NCBI GenBank assembly: GCA_934278005.1
Contig: CAKQWG010000042.1
Coordinates: 1-21,912 of the forward strand
DNA from: an uncultured Pirellulaceae bacterium
Lineage (GTDB): Bacteria; Planctomycetota; Planctomycetia; Pirellulales; Pirellulaceae
Direction: 5' to 3'
Length of the DNA stretch: 21,912 nucleotides
In this document: piece by piece, positions 14,714-21,912 of the stretch
How positions within the stretch are numbered: position 1 is the stretch's first letter
Layout: each line of letters starts with the position of its first letter
Position numbers and translations under genes: made by a program
Notes under the pieces: model-generated
The model's database searches: none
What the model was told of the DNA's origin: nothing
The model's input: only the letters and a program-made list of their open reading frames with translations

Positions 14714-16504
14714 ATGCTCCGGAATCTGTCATGTGTCGCAATGCTGTTTTTCCTTGCCTGCTCGTCTTACGCACAAGAGGGAGCGATCGCTATTCCGCGG
14801 GCCCAAAGCGTACCGCCAGGGCCGCCCCTTTCGCCGCAACAAGCCTTGGAAAAAATGAAAGTCCCCGAAGGCTTTCGAGTTGAGCTGGTGGCCGCCGAGC
14901 CCGATTTGATGAACCCAGTGGCCATGGCCTTCGATGAACGCGGGCGAATTTGGGTTACCGAGAGCTTCGAGTATCCGCGCCGCGAAGCGGGCTTGGGACG
15001 CGACCGCATCAAGATCCTAGAGGACACCAATGGCGACGGACGCGCCGATTCCGTAAAAATCTTCGCCGAAGGACTCAACATACCGTCGGGTATCGCCGTT
15101 GGTCACGGAGGAGTCTGGGTAGCCAACGCACCCGACATTTTGTTCATGCAAGATACCGACGGCGATGACCGAGCGGATAAAATCGAAGTCGTCGTGACCG
15201 GCTTTGGCCGCGATGACACGCACGAACTACCCAACAGCTTGACCTGGGGACCCGACGGCGGACTGTACGGACTCAACGGAGTCTTCAATCCGTCGCGAGT
15301 CGAATCCGGGGGCCAAGTTTTCGAGTTCACGTGCGCCATGTTTCGCATCGATCCCAAGACTCGCCAATTCGATCTATTCGCCGAAGGGACCAGCAACCCT
15401 TGGGGCATCGCGTTTGACCCGCAAGGACACGCCTTCATTAGCGCTTGCGTCATCGATCATTTGTGGCATCTGACAGAGACGGGGTATTATCACCGGCAGG
15501 GTGGCCCCTATCCTCCAAACACTTGGAAGCTGGAATCGATCGTCGAGCACAAGCATCAGATGGCCGCCTACTGCGGTCTGACCTATTTCGATTCGGCCGC
15601 TTTTCCGGCCGAGTATCGCGACCGACTGATGATGGGCAACATCCATGGCAATTGCCTGAATGTCGACCGCCTCGAACGCCGCGGTTCGACCTACCGCGGC
15701 ATCGGCGAAGAGGATTTCCTGAGTGCCCAGGATGCATGGTTCATGCCCGTGGTGCAAAAGGTTGGCCCCGACGGGTGTCTGTACGTGCTGGACTGGTACG
15801 ATCGCTACCACTGCTATCAGGACGCCATGGCCGATCCGCAAGGAGTCGACCGAGGCCATGGACGACTTTATCGCGTCGTTCACGAAGCCACCGGACGCCC
15901 CGCCAGTGTCTCTCTGGCCGGGCTTGCCCCCGAGCAACTGGTACAGTACCTGAGCGATAGTAACATCTACATCCGCGAGACGGCCCAACGACTTTTGGCC
16001 GAGCAGCAGTGTCAGGGCGCAGTAACGCAGCTCGAAGCAGTCGTGCTCGATGCGTCCGCGCCGCATAAGACGCGCATGCACGCCCTGTGGTCATTGGTAG
16101 CCGGCAAAGCCCTGTCGGTCGAGATGGCTGCCAAACTGTTAGCCGATAGCGACGCTTCCATTCGCAGCTGGGGAGCGAGGGCGATTGGCAACCTCCTGCC
16201 GGACAATGCTCAGCTTGCTGCCGCCTGTGCGGCATTAGCCAAAGACCCTTCACCCGACGTTCAGCTCCAAGTCGCTATTGCAGCGGCCAAGCTGCAGCAC
16301 ATCGATCGTCTGCAGTGTTGGGTCAACATTTTAGCGACCTGCGGCGACGACCCTCTGTTGCCCAACATTGTTTGGCAAAACCTTCATCCGAGCTTGCCCC
16401 AATCCAGCGATCGACTGCTCGAATTGGTCGCCGAGGTCGATTTACAGCAAGCGCCCGGCTTGGCCGCCATGCTCTCCCACGTCGCCGAAAAACTGCAGCA
16501 GTAA
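14714..16504 (+). CDS. PVC-type membrane-bound dehydrogenase with HEAT-like C-terminus, no cytochrome domain
   Basis: This belongs to the planctomycete/verrucomicrobial dehydrogenase family whose N-terminal part is a beta-propeller related to sugar dehydrogenases (TIGR02604 type); the substrate is unknown. It has 596 residues. Residues 1-20 are a signal peptide (MLRNLSCVAMLFFLACSSYA); FLAC at 13-16 leaves a lipoprotein signal possible. The propeller starts with MKVPEGFRVELVAAEPDL (48-65) and carries two calcium-loop-like motifs, DTNGDGRAD (104-112) and DTDGDDRAD (147-155). Residues ~405-590 are helical HEAT-like repeats. Long relatives end in a c-type cytochrome domain with CxxCH; here the protein stops after the repeats and no CxxCH is seen in the frame. 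The ATG at 14714 fits the signal peptide, though no strong ribosome binding site precedes it. The divergent heme lipoprotein could be its electron partner, which is inference. Confidence 0.92.
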   Translation: MLRNLSCVAMLFFLACSSYAQEGAIAIPRAQSVPPGPPLSPQQALEKMKVPEGFRVELVAAEPDLMNPVAMAFDERGRIWVTESFEYPRREAGLGRDRIKILEDTNGDGRADSVKIFAEGLNIPSGIAVGHGGVWVANAPDILFMQDTDGDDRADKIEVVVTGFGRDDTHELPNSLTWGPDGGLYGLNGVFNPSRVESGGQVFEFTCAMFRIDPKTRQFDLFAEGTSNPWGIAFDPQGHAFISACVIDHLWHLTETGYYHRQGGPYPPNTWKLESIVEHKHQMAAYCGLTYFDSAAFPAEYRDRLMMGNIHGNCLNVDRLERRGSTYRGIGEEDFLSAQDAWFMPVVQKVGPDGCLYVLDWYDRYHCYQDAMADPQGVDRGHGRLYRVVHEATGRPASVSLAGLAPEQLVQYLSDSNIYIRETAQRLLAEQQCQGAVTQLEAVVLDASAPHKTRMHALWSLVAGKALSVEMAAKLLADSDASIRSWGARAIGNLLPDNAQLAAACAALAKDPSPDVQLQVAIAAAKLQHIDRLQCWVNILATCGDDPLLPNIVWQNLHPSLPQSSDRLLELVAEVDLQQAPGLAAMLSHVAEKLQQ

Positions 16505-16603
16505 CGCACCCCGCGCGTGCGATCCACGCAACGCACCTGCTCTTGGCTAAACTCTGCGGCCCTCTGCGTCACTGCGCAGCCGATAGGCGGATGGCACGCG
16601 CAG

Positions 16604-16645
16604 ATCTTCTAAGCGACCATCTTCTAAGCAACCATCTTCTAAAGA
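16604..16645. repeat. 15-nt tandem repeat, about 2.6 copies
   Basis: ATCTTCTAAGCGACC (16604-16618) is followed by ATCTTCTAAGCAACC (16619-16633) and a partial copy, ATCTTCTAA (16634-16642). It lies between the converging dehydrogenase and SHD1-domain genes, in a 157-nt spacer that otherwise shows no gene. Confidence 0.85.
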
Positions 16646-16662
16646 TAAAAACGCGATAGCGT
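16641..16662 (-). terminator. Weak candidate terminator of the SHD1-domain gene
   Basis: On the minus strand, directly at the TGA stop, ACGC-TATC-GCGT forms a 4-5 bp hairpin followed by TTTTTATCTTT. The U-rich tail is right for intrinsic termination, but the stem is short, so the call is tentative. Confidence 0.3.
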
Positions 16663-17939
16663 CAGGGAGCGGTCAGCCCAAGGGATTGGGTCATACCCGT
16701 TGCGAAGGTCCGCAGCAATGCGTATGCCTGCGTGAATTCCTCCTGAGTTTCAGCGCGAGCCAATCCGCCTTGAGCAGCGACCAGTCCGCTCAGGGCAGAG
16801 CGAATGGTGCCGACGGCTTTTTCTCCGTCCTCAGCCATCTGCTTTTTGGCGTCATCAACTTGGCGACGTAGATCGTTCATGGCCTGCACGTCAATCCACA
16901 CATTGCCGATCTTCTGAAACTGCTTTTTGACCGCTGGCAAGCTGCCGTGTGCCACCTCGACTTCGGCCGTCCCCGCGGTCTGGCTCACAATGGTGTACCG
17001 CGGGGGCTGCAGCATTTGCCCGGGCGACAGCCCTGCCCCCTCACCGCCCCGGCCGGCGGATGCTTGAGTGGCCGCCATCAAGCTGGGAGCTAGGTCCAAG
17101 CTCAGCTGGGCCAGCCAGCGCTTGACATTGCTTTTCTCGAAGTTGCTCGCCTGCCAATGTTCGTCCTTGGCCAAGGCGCTCACGATGCCATTGGCTAGCG
17201 GCCAAAGCTCGTCGATCACAGCCACAAGCTGTGGGCTGCTGGCCACGTCGGGAAGCCCCAGCACAAATTTCTTCTTCTGGCTGGTGATCGTCTTCAAGTC
17301 ACTCAGCAACGTCTGGATTTGCTTGACCGTCGATGGTCCCAATAGACGATGCCCCTGCACGATTAAGTCTTCGATGTCGGACTGCATCTGCGGCGGCAGC
17401 GTGTGCCACTGACTGAAAAAGTTACCCTCTTGTGGCAGACGCTCACAAAGCTCAAAGTACTGCTCGATGGTCGTTCCGTCTTTGAATGGATTCTGCAACA
17501 ACTCGTCAACAGTCAGCTGTAATTCGGGCAGCTCAGGTCCGCTTGGCTTGGTTACCGCTTTGGGTACCGGTTTGGAGAACGCCTGTGGGTTCGCTAGTCG
17601 AACCGCTTGGTAAATGCTTTCGATGCTCAGCTTGGTCAACGGCACGGCAGCTTCGCGGCCATCGCGCGTCAGCCTGAGTACCACTCCTGCGTCTGTCATG
17701 CGGACAAACTCAGCTTCAATCGGAACCCCTTTATCGTTAGTCCAAGTGGTCGGAGCCGGCTCAGCTGCTGCGCTAGCTGCGCTCGCCTCCACTGACGCAT
17801 TGTCCTGAGCGGCCAGCGGCGCAGTTGCAATAATTAAACCGAGCCCTATCAGGCACAGAAACTTGGAGCAGGCGGCGCACCGGTGGTTTGGCCGCGAATT
17901 AGGGGGGTCCACATAGGGACGAACAAGAGGTGACAACAC
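16662..17939 (-). CDS. Secreted SHD1-domain protein, function unknown
   Basis: This protein has 425 residues from the GTG at 17939. The frame also opens at TTG (17954), but GGAG sits 9 nt before the GTG, so that start is preferred. Residues ~26-45 are a hydrophobic signal (FLCLIGLGLIIATAPLAA) after a cysteine-containing, positively charged start. Residues ~65-110 (TWTNDKGVPIEAEFVRM, then VVLRLTRDGREAAVPLTKLS) match the SHD1 domain, a small beta-barrel frequent in planctomycete envelope proteins. The remaining ~300 residues are mostly helical and unrecognised, with one Gly-rich patch (GRGGEGAGLS) and a helical end containing DDAKKQMAEDGEKAVGTIR. The domain is known as a binding module in eukaryotes (Sla1); its role in planctomycetes is not established. 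The upstream neighbour on this strand ends 53 nt away, so co-transcription is likely. Confidence 0.82.
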   Translation of the reverse strand: MLSPLVRPYVDPPNSRPNHRCAACSKFLCLIGLGLIIATAPLAAQDNASVEASAASAAAEPAPTTWTNDKGVPIEAEFVRMTDAGVVLRLTRDGREAAVPLTKLSIESIYQAVRLANPQAFSKPVPKAVTKPSGPELPELQLTVDELLQNPFKDGTTIEQYFELCERLPQEGNFFSQWHTLPPQMQSDIEDLIVQGHRLLGPSTVKQIQTLLSDLKTITSQKKKFVLGLPDVASSPQLVAVIDELWPLANGIVSALAKDEHWQASNFEKSNVKRWLAQLSLDLAPSLMAATQASAGRGGEGAGLSPGQMLQPPRYTIVSQTAGTAEVEVAHGSLPAVKKQFQKIGNVWIDVQAMNDLRRQVDDAKKQMAEDGEKAVGTIRSALSGLVAAQGGLARAETQEEFTQAYALLRTFATGMTQSLGLTAP

Positions 17940-17948
17940 AGGCGGGTT

Positions 17949-17952
17949 CTCC
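17949..17952 (-). promoter_or_regulatory. Ribosome binding site deciding the SHD1 gene start
   Basis: The minus strand reads GGAG, then a 9-nt spacer and GTG at 17939. This favours the GTG over the in-frame TTG at 17954, which overlaps the GGAG itself. Confidence 0.5.
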
Positions 17953-17992
17953 AAACGATTCTATCAACCAATCACAGCATGGGCGTGTGATG

Positions 17993-18997
17993 TTAAGGCA
18001 ACGCTCTACTACTATTAGGTAAAACCTCGCCCGCTTCATTCAATTCTAATTCAACCGCGTACCACTGTAACCAAAAAACGACCGGCTCGGTGCTTGCGCC
18101 GCGACGTACCCCAAGCCGCATCCCGCCGGGCGTCTTGTGAACAAGCTGGACAGTTACGTCTTGCTCTGCCCCTTCGCATTCGAAATCCGCGTCGGGCTCG
18201 CCGGCAAATGGAGGAGAAAAAGCGATAGCAAGAGTTTCGACTGACTGCCCCGCTGCCAAGCAAATCTTGACCTCCCCCGACACATAGCGCTTGCCCTGCT
18301 CATCTACTCCCGACACCGCCCGTCGATCAACACCGTCGCTGGTTTGCGAGTCGGTTACGGGTGACTCCGCTACCGCATGCTCGCCCGCGCAAGCCGCGTC
18401 GCGCGAACTCTCACGTGAGGCCGCCGACTTACCAAGAATCTGGCCGTCCGCGGCCTGGGACGGTGCCACTGCCATCGATTCATGCGAGGTCTGGCCGGCG
18501 TCCACTACCACTGAATCCAATGAACTCGATTCACCCACAGCCTGCGGGACATCCGCTACTGCGCAGTACTGGCGCAACCAGGGGAGTGCATTTCTTTCGA
18601 AGACCAGCCCATGGAACCAAACCTCAGCCACACCAATCACCAGCAGGGCAGGGATCAAGTCGCTCCAGGTCGGGGCTTGGAAGGCCAACCAACCGATCCA
18701 GTTCACGGTGGCGCAAGCAGTCAACAGCCACACTACATGGTCGCTGGCCAAACTGGTGTGAGGAGGGCTAGAGAGGATAGGCAGGCGCAGTACAAACGAC
18801 ACAATGGCGATTGCTAGGGCTACCAAGGTCAGAGCGCTGGCCCACGCCTGAGGCGAGTTCCAGAGTGCGACGTCTGCAGCAGCGGGATTCGCGGTCGTGG
18901 ACAGCCAAGCCAGCATGGCACCAGCGGCCCACAAACATGACAGGCAGATCCACACTGCGTTCTCTTGCAGCTCGTTCACATAGCGTGGGGCTGGCAT
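17993..18997 (-). CDS. Four-helix membrane protein with long polar linker, function unknown
   Basis: I do not recognise this protein. From the ATG at 18997 it has 334 residues; an in-frame GTG at 19105 would add 36. The ATG is preferred because the first hydrophobic helix follows directly (residues ~14-33). Further helices are at ~52-71, 87-106 and 113-132. Residues ~150-235 are a disordered linker rich in Ser, Ala, Asp and Glu. A final domain of about 95 residues (240-334) begins DEQGKRYVSGEVKICLAAGQ and contains GGMRLGVRRGASTEP and VVFWLQWYAVEL. Its strand-turn pattern suggests a compact beta fold on one side of the membrane. No motif for transport or catalysis is visible. It lies 53 nt upstream of the SHD1 gene and 176 nt downstream of metK. 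Confidence 0.72.
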   Translation of the reverse strand: MPAPRYVNELQENAVWICLSCLWAAGAMLAWLSTTANPAAADVALWNSPQAWASALTLVALAIAIVSFVLRLPILSSPPHTSLASDHVVWLLTACATVNWIGWLAFQAPTWSDLIPALLVIGVAEVWFHGLVFERNALPWLRQYCAVADVPQAVGESSSLDSVVVDAGQTSHESMAVAPSQAADGQILGKSAASRESSRDAACAGEHAVAESPVTDSQTSDGVDRRAVSGVDEQGKRYVSGEVKICLAAGQSVETLAIAFSPPFAGEPDADFECEGAEQDVTVQLVHKTPGGMRLGVRRGASTEPVVFWLQWYAVELELNEAGEVLPNSSRALP

Positions 18998-19173
18998 GTC
19001 ATAGCTATTCTGAGAGGCTGAAGATCTGTTATCCCGCAAGTATCCGCAAGAGCTTATTACTTTCTCCGCCGCATTGGCAGTGCAGCCAAGCCTCGTGGCT
19101 GACACTGCGCTTCGCCGTGAACCGCCGCTAGCGCGGCAGGTTCATCGTAACCAGGATCGACGTACAACCGTAG

Positions 19174-20367
19174 TTAAACGGCGGCAGCGACAGCCTGCTT
19201 AGTTCCCAGCATGGCGGCCAATTCCTTAGCCTTGTCGGTGTTCTCCCAAGTGAACTCGGGCTCGGTGCGACCGAAGTGCCCACCGGCGGAGGTCTGGCGG
19301 AAAATTGGACGGCGCAGGTCCAGGTACTTGATAATGCCGCTAGGCGAGAGCGGGAACAGCTCGCGAACCGCTGCGCAGATCTTCTCGTCTTGGACCTTGC
19401 CCGAACCCTCAGTGTCAACATGCACGCTGACTGGCTCGGCAACGCCGATCGCGTAGGCTAGTTGCACTTCGCAACGATCTGCCAAACCTGCAGCCACGAT
19501 GCACTTAGCGATATGGCGAGCCATATAAGCCGCACTGCGGTCGACCTTGGTGGGATCCTTGCCGCTAAACGCACCGCCGCCGTGCCGTCCCCAGCCGCCG
19601 TAGGTATCGACAATGATCTTGCGGCCTGTCAGTCCACAGTCGCCATGGGGACCACCTACCACGAAACGACCCGTTGGATTGATGTGGTACTTGATCTCTC
19701 CCTTGATCAGCGCAGGCGGCAGGCATGGCTTGATCACTTTGTCGATGACAAACTTTTCAATGGTAGCATGATCGACTTCGGGCCCGTGCTGAGTCGATAC
19801 GACCACCGTGTCAATGCGCACCGGTTGGTAACCGTCGTACTCGATCGTGACCTGGCTCTTGCTATCGGGACGCAGCCAGTCCACTTCTTTTTCAAAGCGA
19901 GCCTCGGTCAGGCGGTTGGTGATGCGGTGCGACAGCGCAATTGGCATCGGCATCATCTCGGGCGTATCGTTGCAGGCGTAGCCAAACATCAGTCCCTGAT
20001 CTCCGGCTCCGATGTCCTTGCCCTGGCTCTCATCGGAGTTAACTCCTTGGGCGATGTCGGCACTCTGTTCGTCCAGTGCGATCATCACATTGCAGGTGTC
20101 GGCGCACAGGCCCATCATGTCATCGGTATAGCCCACTTCGCGAATCACATCGCGGATCACGCGCGCGTAGTTAACGTTGGCGCTGGTAGTGATCTCGCCG
20201 GCGATCATCGCCAAGCCAGTCGTCACTAGGGTCTCACAGGCGACGCGACTATTGGGGTCTTGAGCCAGGATAGCGTCTAACACGCCGTCTGAAATGCGGT
20301 CGGCCAACTTGTCTGGGTGCCCCATGCTGACCGATTCGCTGGTGAACAAATATTTTCCCGAAGCCAC
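19174..20367 (-). CDS. metK: S-adenosylmethionine synthetase
   Basis: MetK makes S-adenosylmethionine from methionine and ATP in the cytoplasm. It has 397 residues, a normal family length. HPDK at 17-20 contains the catalytic histidine. [12 protein letters not shown] at 120-131 is the first family signature, and [16 protein letters not shown] at 263-278 is the second, the phosphate-binding loop. The start is GTG (complement of 20365-20367), set by a strong AGGAGG 9 nt upstream and by the usual N-terminus ([15 protein letters not shown]). The 184-nt leader was examined for a SAM riboswitch and nothing recognisable was found. It is flanked by a membrane-protein gene downstream and UPF0316 upstream on the same strand. 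Spacings suggest separate transcripts. Confidence 0.98.
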   Translation of the reverse strand: MASGKYLFTSESVSMGHPDKLADRISDGVLDAILAQDPNSRVACETLVTTGLAMIAGEITTSANVNYARVIRDVIREVGYTDDMMGLCADTCNVMIALDEQSADIAQGVNSDESQGKDIGAGDQGLMFGYACNDTPEMMPMPIALSHRITNRLTEARFEKEVDWLRPDSKSQVTIEYDGYQPVRIDTVVVSTQHGPEVDHATIEKFVIDKVIKPCLPPALIKGEIKYHINPTGRFVVGGPHGDCGLTGRKIIVDTYGGWGRHGGGAFSGKDPTKVDRSAAYMARHIAKCIVAAGLADRCEVQLAYAIGVAEPVSVHVDTEGSGKVQDEKICAAVRELFPLSPSGIIKYLDLRRPIFRQTSAGGHFGRTEPEFTWENTDKAKELAAMLGTKQAVAAAV

Positions 20368-20376
20368 TAAATGGAC

Positions 20377-20382
20377 CCTCCT
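20377..20382 (-). promoter_or_regulatory. Consensus Shine-Dalgarno of metK
   Basis: AGGAGG on the minus strand, then a 9-nt spacer and GTG at 20367. This is the best consensus ribosome binding site in the window. It probably compensates for the GTG start. Confidence 0.8.
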
Positions 20383-20551
20383 ATTGTGGGGGTTAAGTAA
20401 TGTGATCGTTGAAATGGGCTAATCATTTAGCTGCTCGGTATTGCAGATCACGTCGCGAGCAATAGCACTGAAGCTGTAAATTGTATATGCCGGAGGGAGA
20501 AGGCGAAAGGCTTTTCATGGCTGAACAGCGCTAATTGTGGGCCCAGCGAAG

Positions 20552-21088
20552 CTATTTGCGGACGCTGGCGGCGGGTCGGGCAGCGATCCGATAGGGTGTC
20601 GTCTCGTCGAACGTAATAAATGCATCGGGGTGAGCTTGATGGATCATGCGCATCAGTTGTGGGGCCTTTCGACGCGATACCATACTCAGGTTGACCTCGA
20701 CTTCGCCGTCGCGGCCCTGGGCACTGACCGTGGTCACATAGTAGCCCGCTTCGCGCAGCAGCTTGGCCAACTGGCGCGTACAGCCTGGCGTGACGATGCG
20801 GACCATGGCATCGCCGATGGCCAGCCAACCCTCAACGGTACTGCCCAGCATGGTCCCTGCCGCATAGCCGCTGGCGTAGGCCACGAACTGTACGGGGCTG
20901 GTAATTTTCCCGAGTACCAATGATGCCGCGACCAACCATGCCAGCGACTCGAAGAAACCAAACAAACCGGCTAAGCCGCGCCGTCCACGGATCAGCATCG
21001 AGATGCGCAGGGCCCCGAGCGACACGTCCACCAGCCTCAAAGAGAAGATCGCCAGAGCGCTCAGCAGCAGCATTACCGTTTCATTCAC
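20552..21088 (-). CDS. UPF0316 / DUF2179-family membrane protein
   Basis: The protein has 178 residues. Three hydrophobic helices (about 5-27, 39-60 and 64-82) are followed by a cytoplasmic-type domain (~95-170). The motif set LRLVDVSLGALRISMLIRG, FFESLAWLVAASLVLG, YASGYAAGTMLGSTVEGWLAIG and VEVNLSMVSRRKAPQL matches the UPF0316 pattern, whose C-terminal part is the DUF2179 domain. The biochemical role of the family is not established as far as I know. The start is GTG at 21088 with AAAGGA 11 nt upstream; an overlapping ATG nearby is out of frame. It lies 131 nt downstream of the rnk-like gene and 184 nt upstream of metK. Confidence 0.88.
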   Translation of the reverse strand: MNETVMLLLSALAIFSLRLVDVSLGALRISMLIRGRRGLAGLFGFFESLAWLVAASLVLGKITSPVQFVAYASGYAAGTMLGSTVEGWLAIGDAMVRIVTPGCTRQLAKLLREAGYYVTTVSAQGRDGEVEVNLSMVSRRKAPQLMRMIHQAHPDAFITFDETTPYRIAARPAASVRK

Positions 21089-21219
21089 TGTTTGTGTCGT
21101 CCTTTAAATTGCTCTCGCGCTCGCGCCGCTGGCTGGCCGCATGTCCAGCGCGGTGGGCTGGGCACGCGGCATCGGGGATGGACCACGGGGGTTGAGCGCG
21201 AGGATTGAGAGCAGGGGGG

Positions 21220-21657
21220 TTACAGATTAAACGCACCGGCCCGCTCCGGTTGGAACCAAATCTTCTCCACGCGTTTGTAGATCTTGCGATCGGAGACGTT
21301 AAAGGCCACCTCCTCGCCTACGTGTCGACCCAGCAACTGGCTGCCCAGAGGTGAAAGTATCGACAGCTTCCCCTCAGCGATGCAAGCTTCATCGGGATAG
21401 ACCAGAGTGTAAGTCTCTGACTCCTCCTGCTTGACGTCGAGCAGCTTGATAGTCGAGTTCATAGTCACGATATGCGGCAGCATACTCTGTGGTTCGACCG
21501 GCTCCGCTCGCTCGAGCATGTCGTTCAGTTCAATTAAGTGCGGACGACCTTCGCCGACCGCGGCCGCAAACTGGCTCTGCAGCAATTCCTGCAGTCGCGT
21601 GAGATCGGTCCGCGTCACCACAATCGGTCGTGTCGGCACAGTGGGTTGTACAGTCAT
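21220..21657 (-). CDS. rnk: Rnk-like GreA/GreB C-terminal-domain protein
   Basis: The protein has 145 residues. VTMNS at 64-68, TLVYP at 84-88 and SPLGSQLLG at 102-110 are the core of the GreA/GreB C-terminal domain, an FKBP-like fold that binds RNA polymerase. The N-terminal ~60 residues form a short helical region and not the long Gre coiled coil, which is the layout of Rnk (described as a regulator of nucleoside diphosphate kinase). Without the coiled-coil acidic tip it should not stimulate transcript cleavage, but it could compete for the secondary channel. The ATG at 21657 has GGAG about 10 nt upstream. An AT-rich leader (TTTTAAATAAT) lies 30-40 nt upstream and may contain the -10 element. 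Confidence 0.9.
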   Translation of the reverse strand: MTVQPTVPTRPIVVTRTDLTRLQELLQSQFAAAVGEGRPHLIELNDMLERAEPVEPQSMLPHIVTMNSTIKLLDVKQEESETYTLVYPDEACIAEGKLSILSPLGSQLLGRHVGEEVAFNVSDRKIYKRVEKIWFQPERAGAFNL

Positions 21658-21912
21658 CTTATTTTATTCTCCAAGTAAAGAGATCGGATTATTTAAAACG
21701 TTAAGAAAGGTGTGCTAAGCGGGCCGCAAGGAAACCGCAGGAGCCGCTCTGTGGACAGGCTGCCTGGTGGCATCCTCTACAGGCGTTACGCAGGCGTCCT
21801 ATTGGCGCTCTAGGAGCAATGCGGCTGGTCGCGCGATGAGCCGTTTGGGCAGCGGTGGCGGTTCTCGGATTCAGCGATTACAGGTACAGCGATTTACAGG
21901 TACAGCGATTTA
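21658..21912. other. Right-edge non-coding region upstream of the rnk-like gene
   Basis: I see no supportable gene in these 255 nt. The part next to the rnk-like gene is AT-rich and likely carries its promoter. The far right has a short tandem repeat that is cut by the window edge. A gene could begin beyond the edge. Confidence 0.5.
21872..21912. repeat. 15/16-nt tandem repeat running off the right edge
   Basis: CAGCGATTACAGGTA (21872-21886) is followed by CAGCGATTTACAGGTA (21887-21902) and a third copy, CAGCGATTTA, cut by the end of the window (21903-21912). The first copy lacks one T. Total copy number is unknown because the array may continue past the edge. Confidence 0.85.

Noticed and set aside
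14403..14858. 151-residue frame that starts in the divergent spacer and enters the dehydrogenase gene
   Set aside because: It overlaps the dehydrogenase signal peptide in another phase and has no motif or good ribosome binding site.
15374..16081. 235-residue frame on the minus strand across the dehydrogenase gene
   Set aside because: The dehydrogenase frame on the plus strand has clear motifs over this region; the antisense product has no recognisable features.
16505..16661. Frameshifted remnant of a cytochrome domain after the dehydrogenase stop
   Set aside because: No CxxCH is visible in the frames I read here, and only 157 nt separate the stop from the next gene, too short for the missing domain.
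20368..20551. SAM-responsive riboswitch in the metK leader
   Set aside because: I could not find a SAM-I or SAM-II-like core or a terminator/antiterminator pair in the 184-nt leader. A covariance-model search would be decisive.

Overview
The window looks like chromosomal DNA from a planctomycete, most likely of the Pirellula/Rhodopirellula/Blastopirellula side (Pirellulales). This is inferred from protein types I recognise: a PSCyt1-type cytochrome c lipoprotein, a PVC-type membrane-bound dehydrogenase with C-terminal HEAT-like repeats, an SHD1-domain secreted protein, and a sigma factor with an N-terminal helix-turn-helix region. The DNA is moderately GC-rich, spacers are long, several genes start with GTG, and many predicted secreted or single-pass proteins have no recognisable function. 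I see no rRNA, tRNA, CRISPR array, transposase, integrase or phage gene. This is core-like chromosome, not an island.

Layout. (1) 1-6295, minus strand: a Gfo/Idh/MocA oxidoreductase, prephenate dehydrogenase (tyrA) and PurL are packed with a 9-nt gap and then a 20-nt overlap, so they are probably one transcript. The apolipoprotein N-acyltransferase gene (lnt) follows after 162 nt and runs off the left edge. (2) 6619-9053, minus strand: two uncharacterised envelope proteins, one single-pass and one with a twin-arginine-like signal. (3) 9054-9709 is a 656-nt spacer that serves divergent genes. (4) 9710-11380, plus strand: an unusual multi-HTH sigma-70-type factor. (5) 11381-11602 is a repeat-rich spacer between converging genes. 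(6) 11603-14390, minus strand: a proline-rich single-pass protein and a large glycine-rich lipoprotein with one c-type heme motif. (7) 14714-16504, plus strand and divergent from the lipoprotein: a PVC-type dehydrogenase that lacks the C-terminal cytochrome domain usual in long family members. (8) 16662-18997, minus strand: an SHD1-domain secreted protein and a four-helix membrane protein. (9) 19174-21657, minus strand: metK, a UPF0316 (DUF2179) membrane protein and a Rnk-like GreA/GreB-domain protein.

The housekeeping genes cover purine synthesis (PurL), tyrosine synthesis (TyrA), SAM synthesis (MetK), lipoprotein maturation (Lnt) and transcription (sigma factor, Rnk). Lnt would N-acylate lipoproteins such as the heme lipoprotein encoded here, although that is only a general link. 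The most unusual objects are the sigma factor, with three apparent DNA-binding modules ahead of a sigma core that seems to lack region 3, and the divergent heme-lipoprotein/dehydrogenase pair. Several spacers also carry their own short tandem repeats with periods of 5, 9 and about 15 nt.
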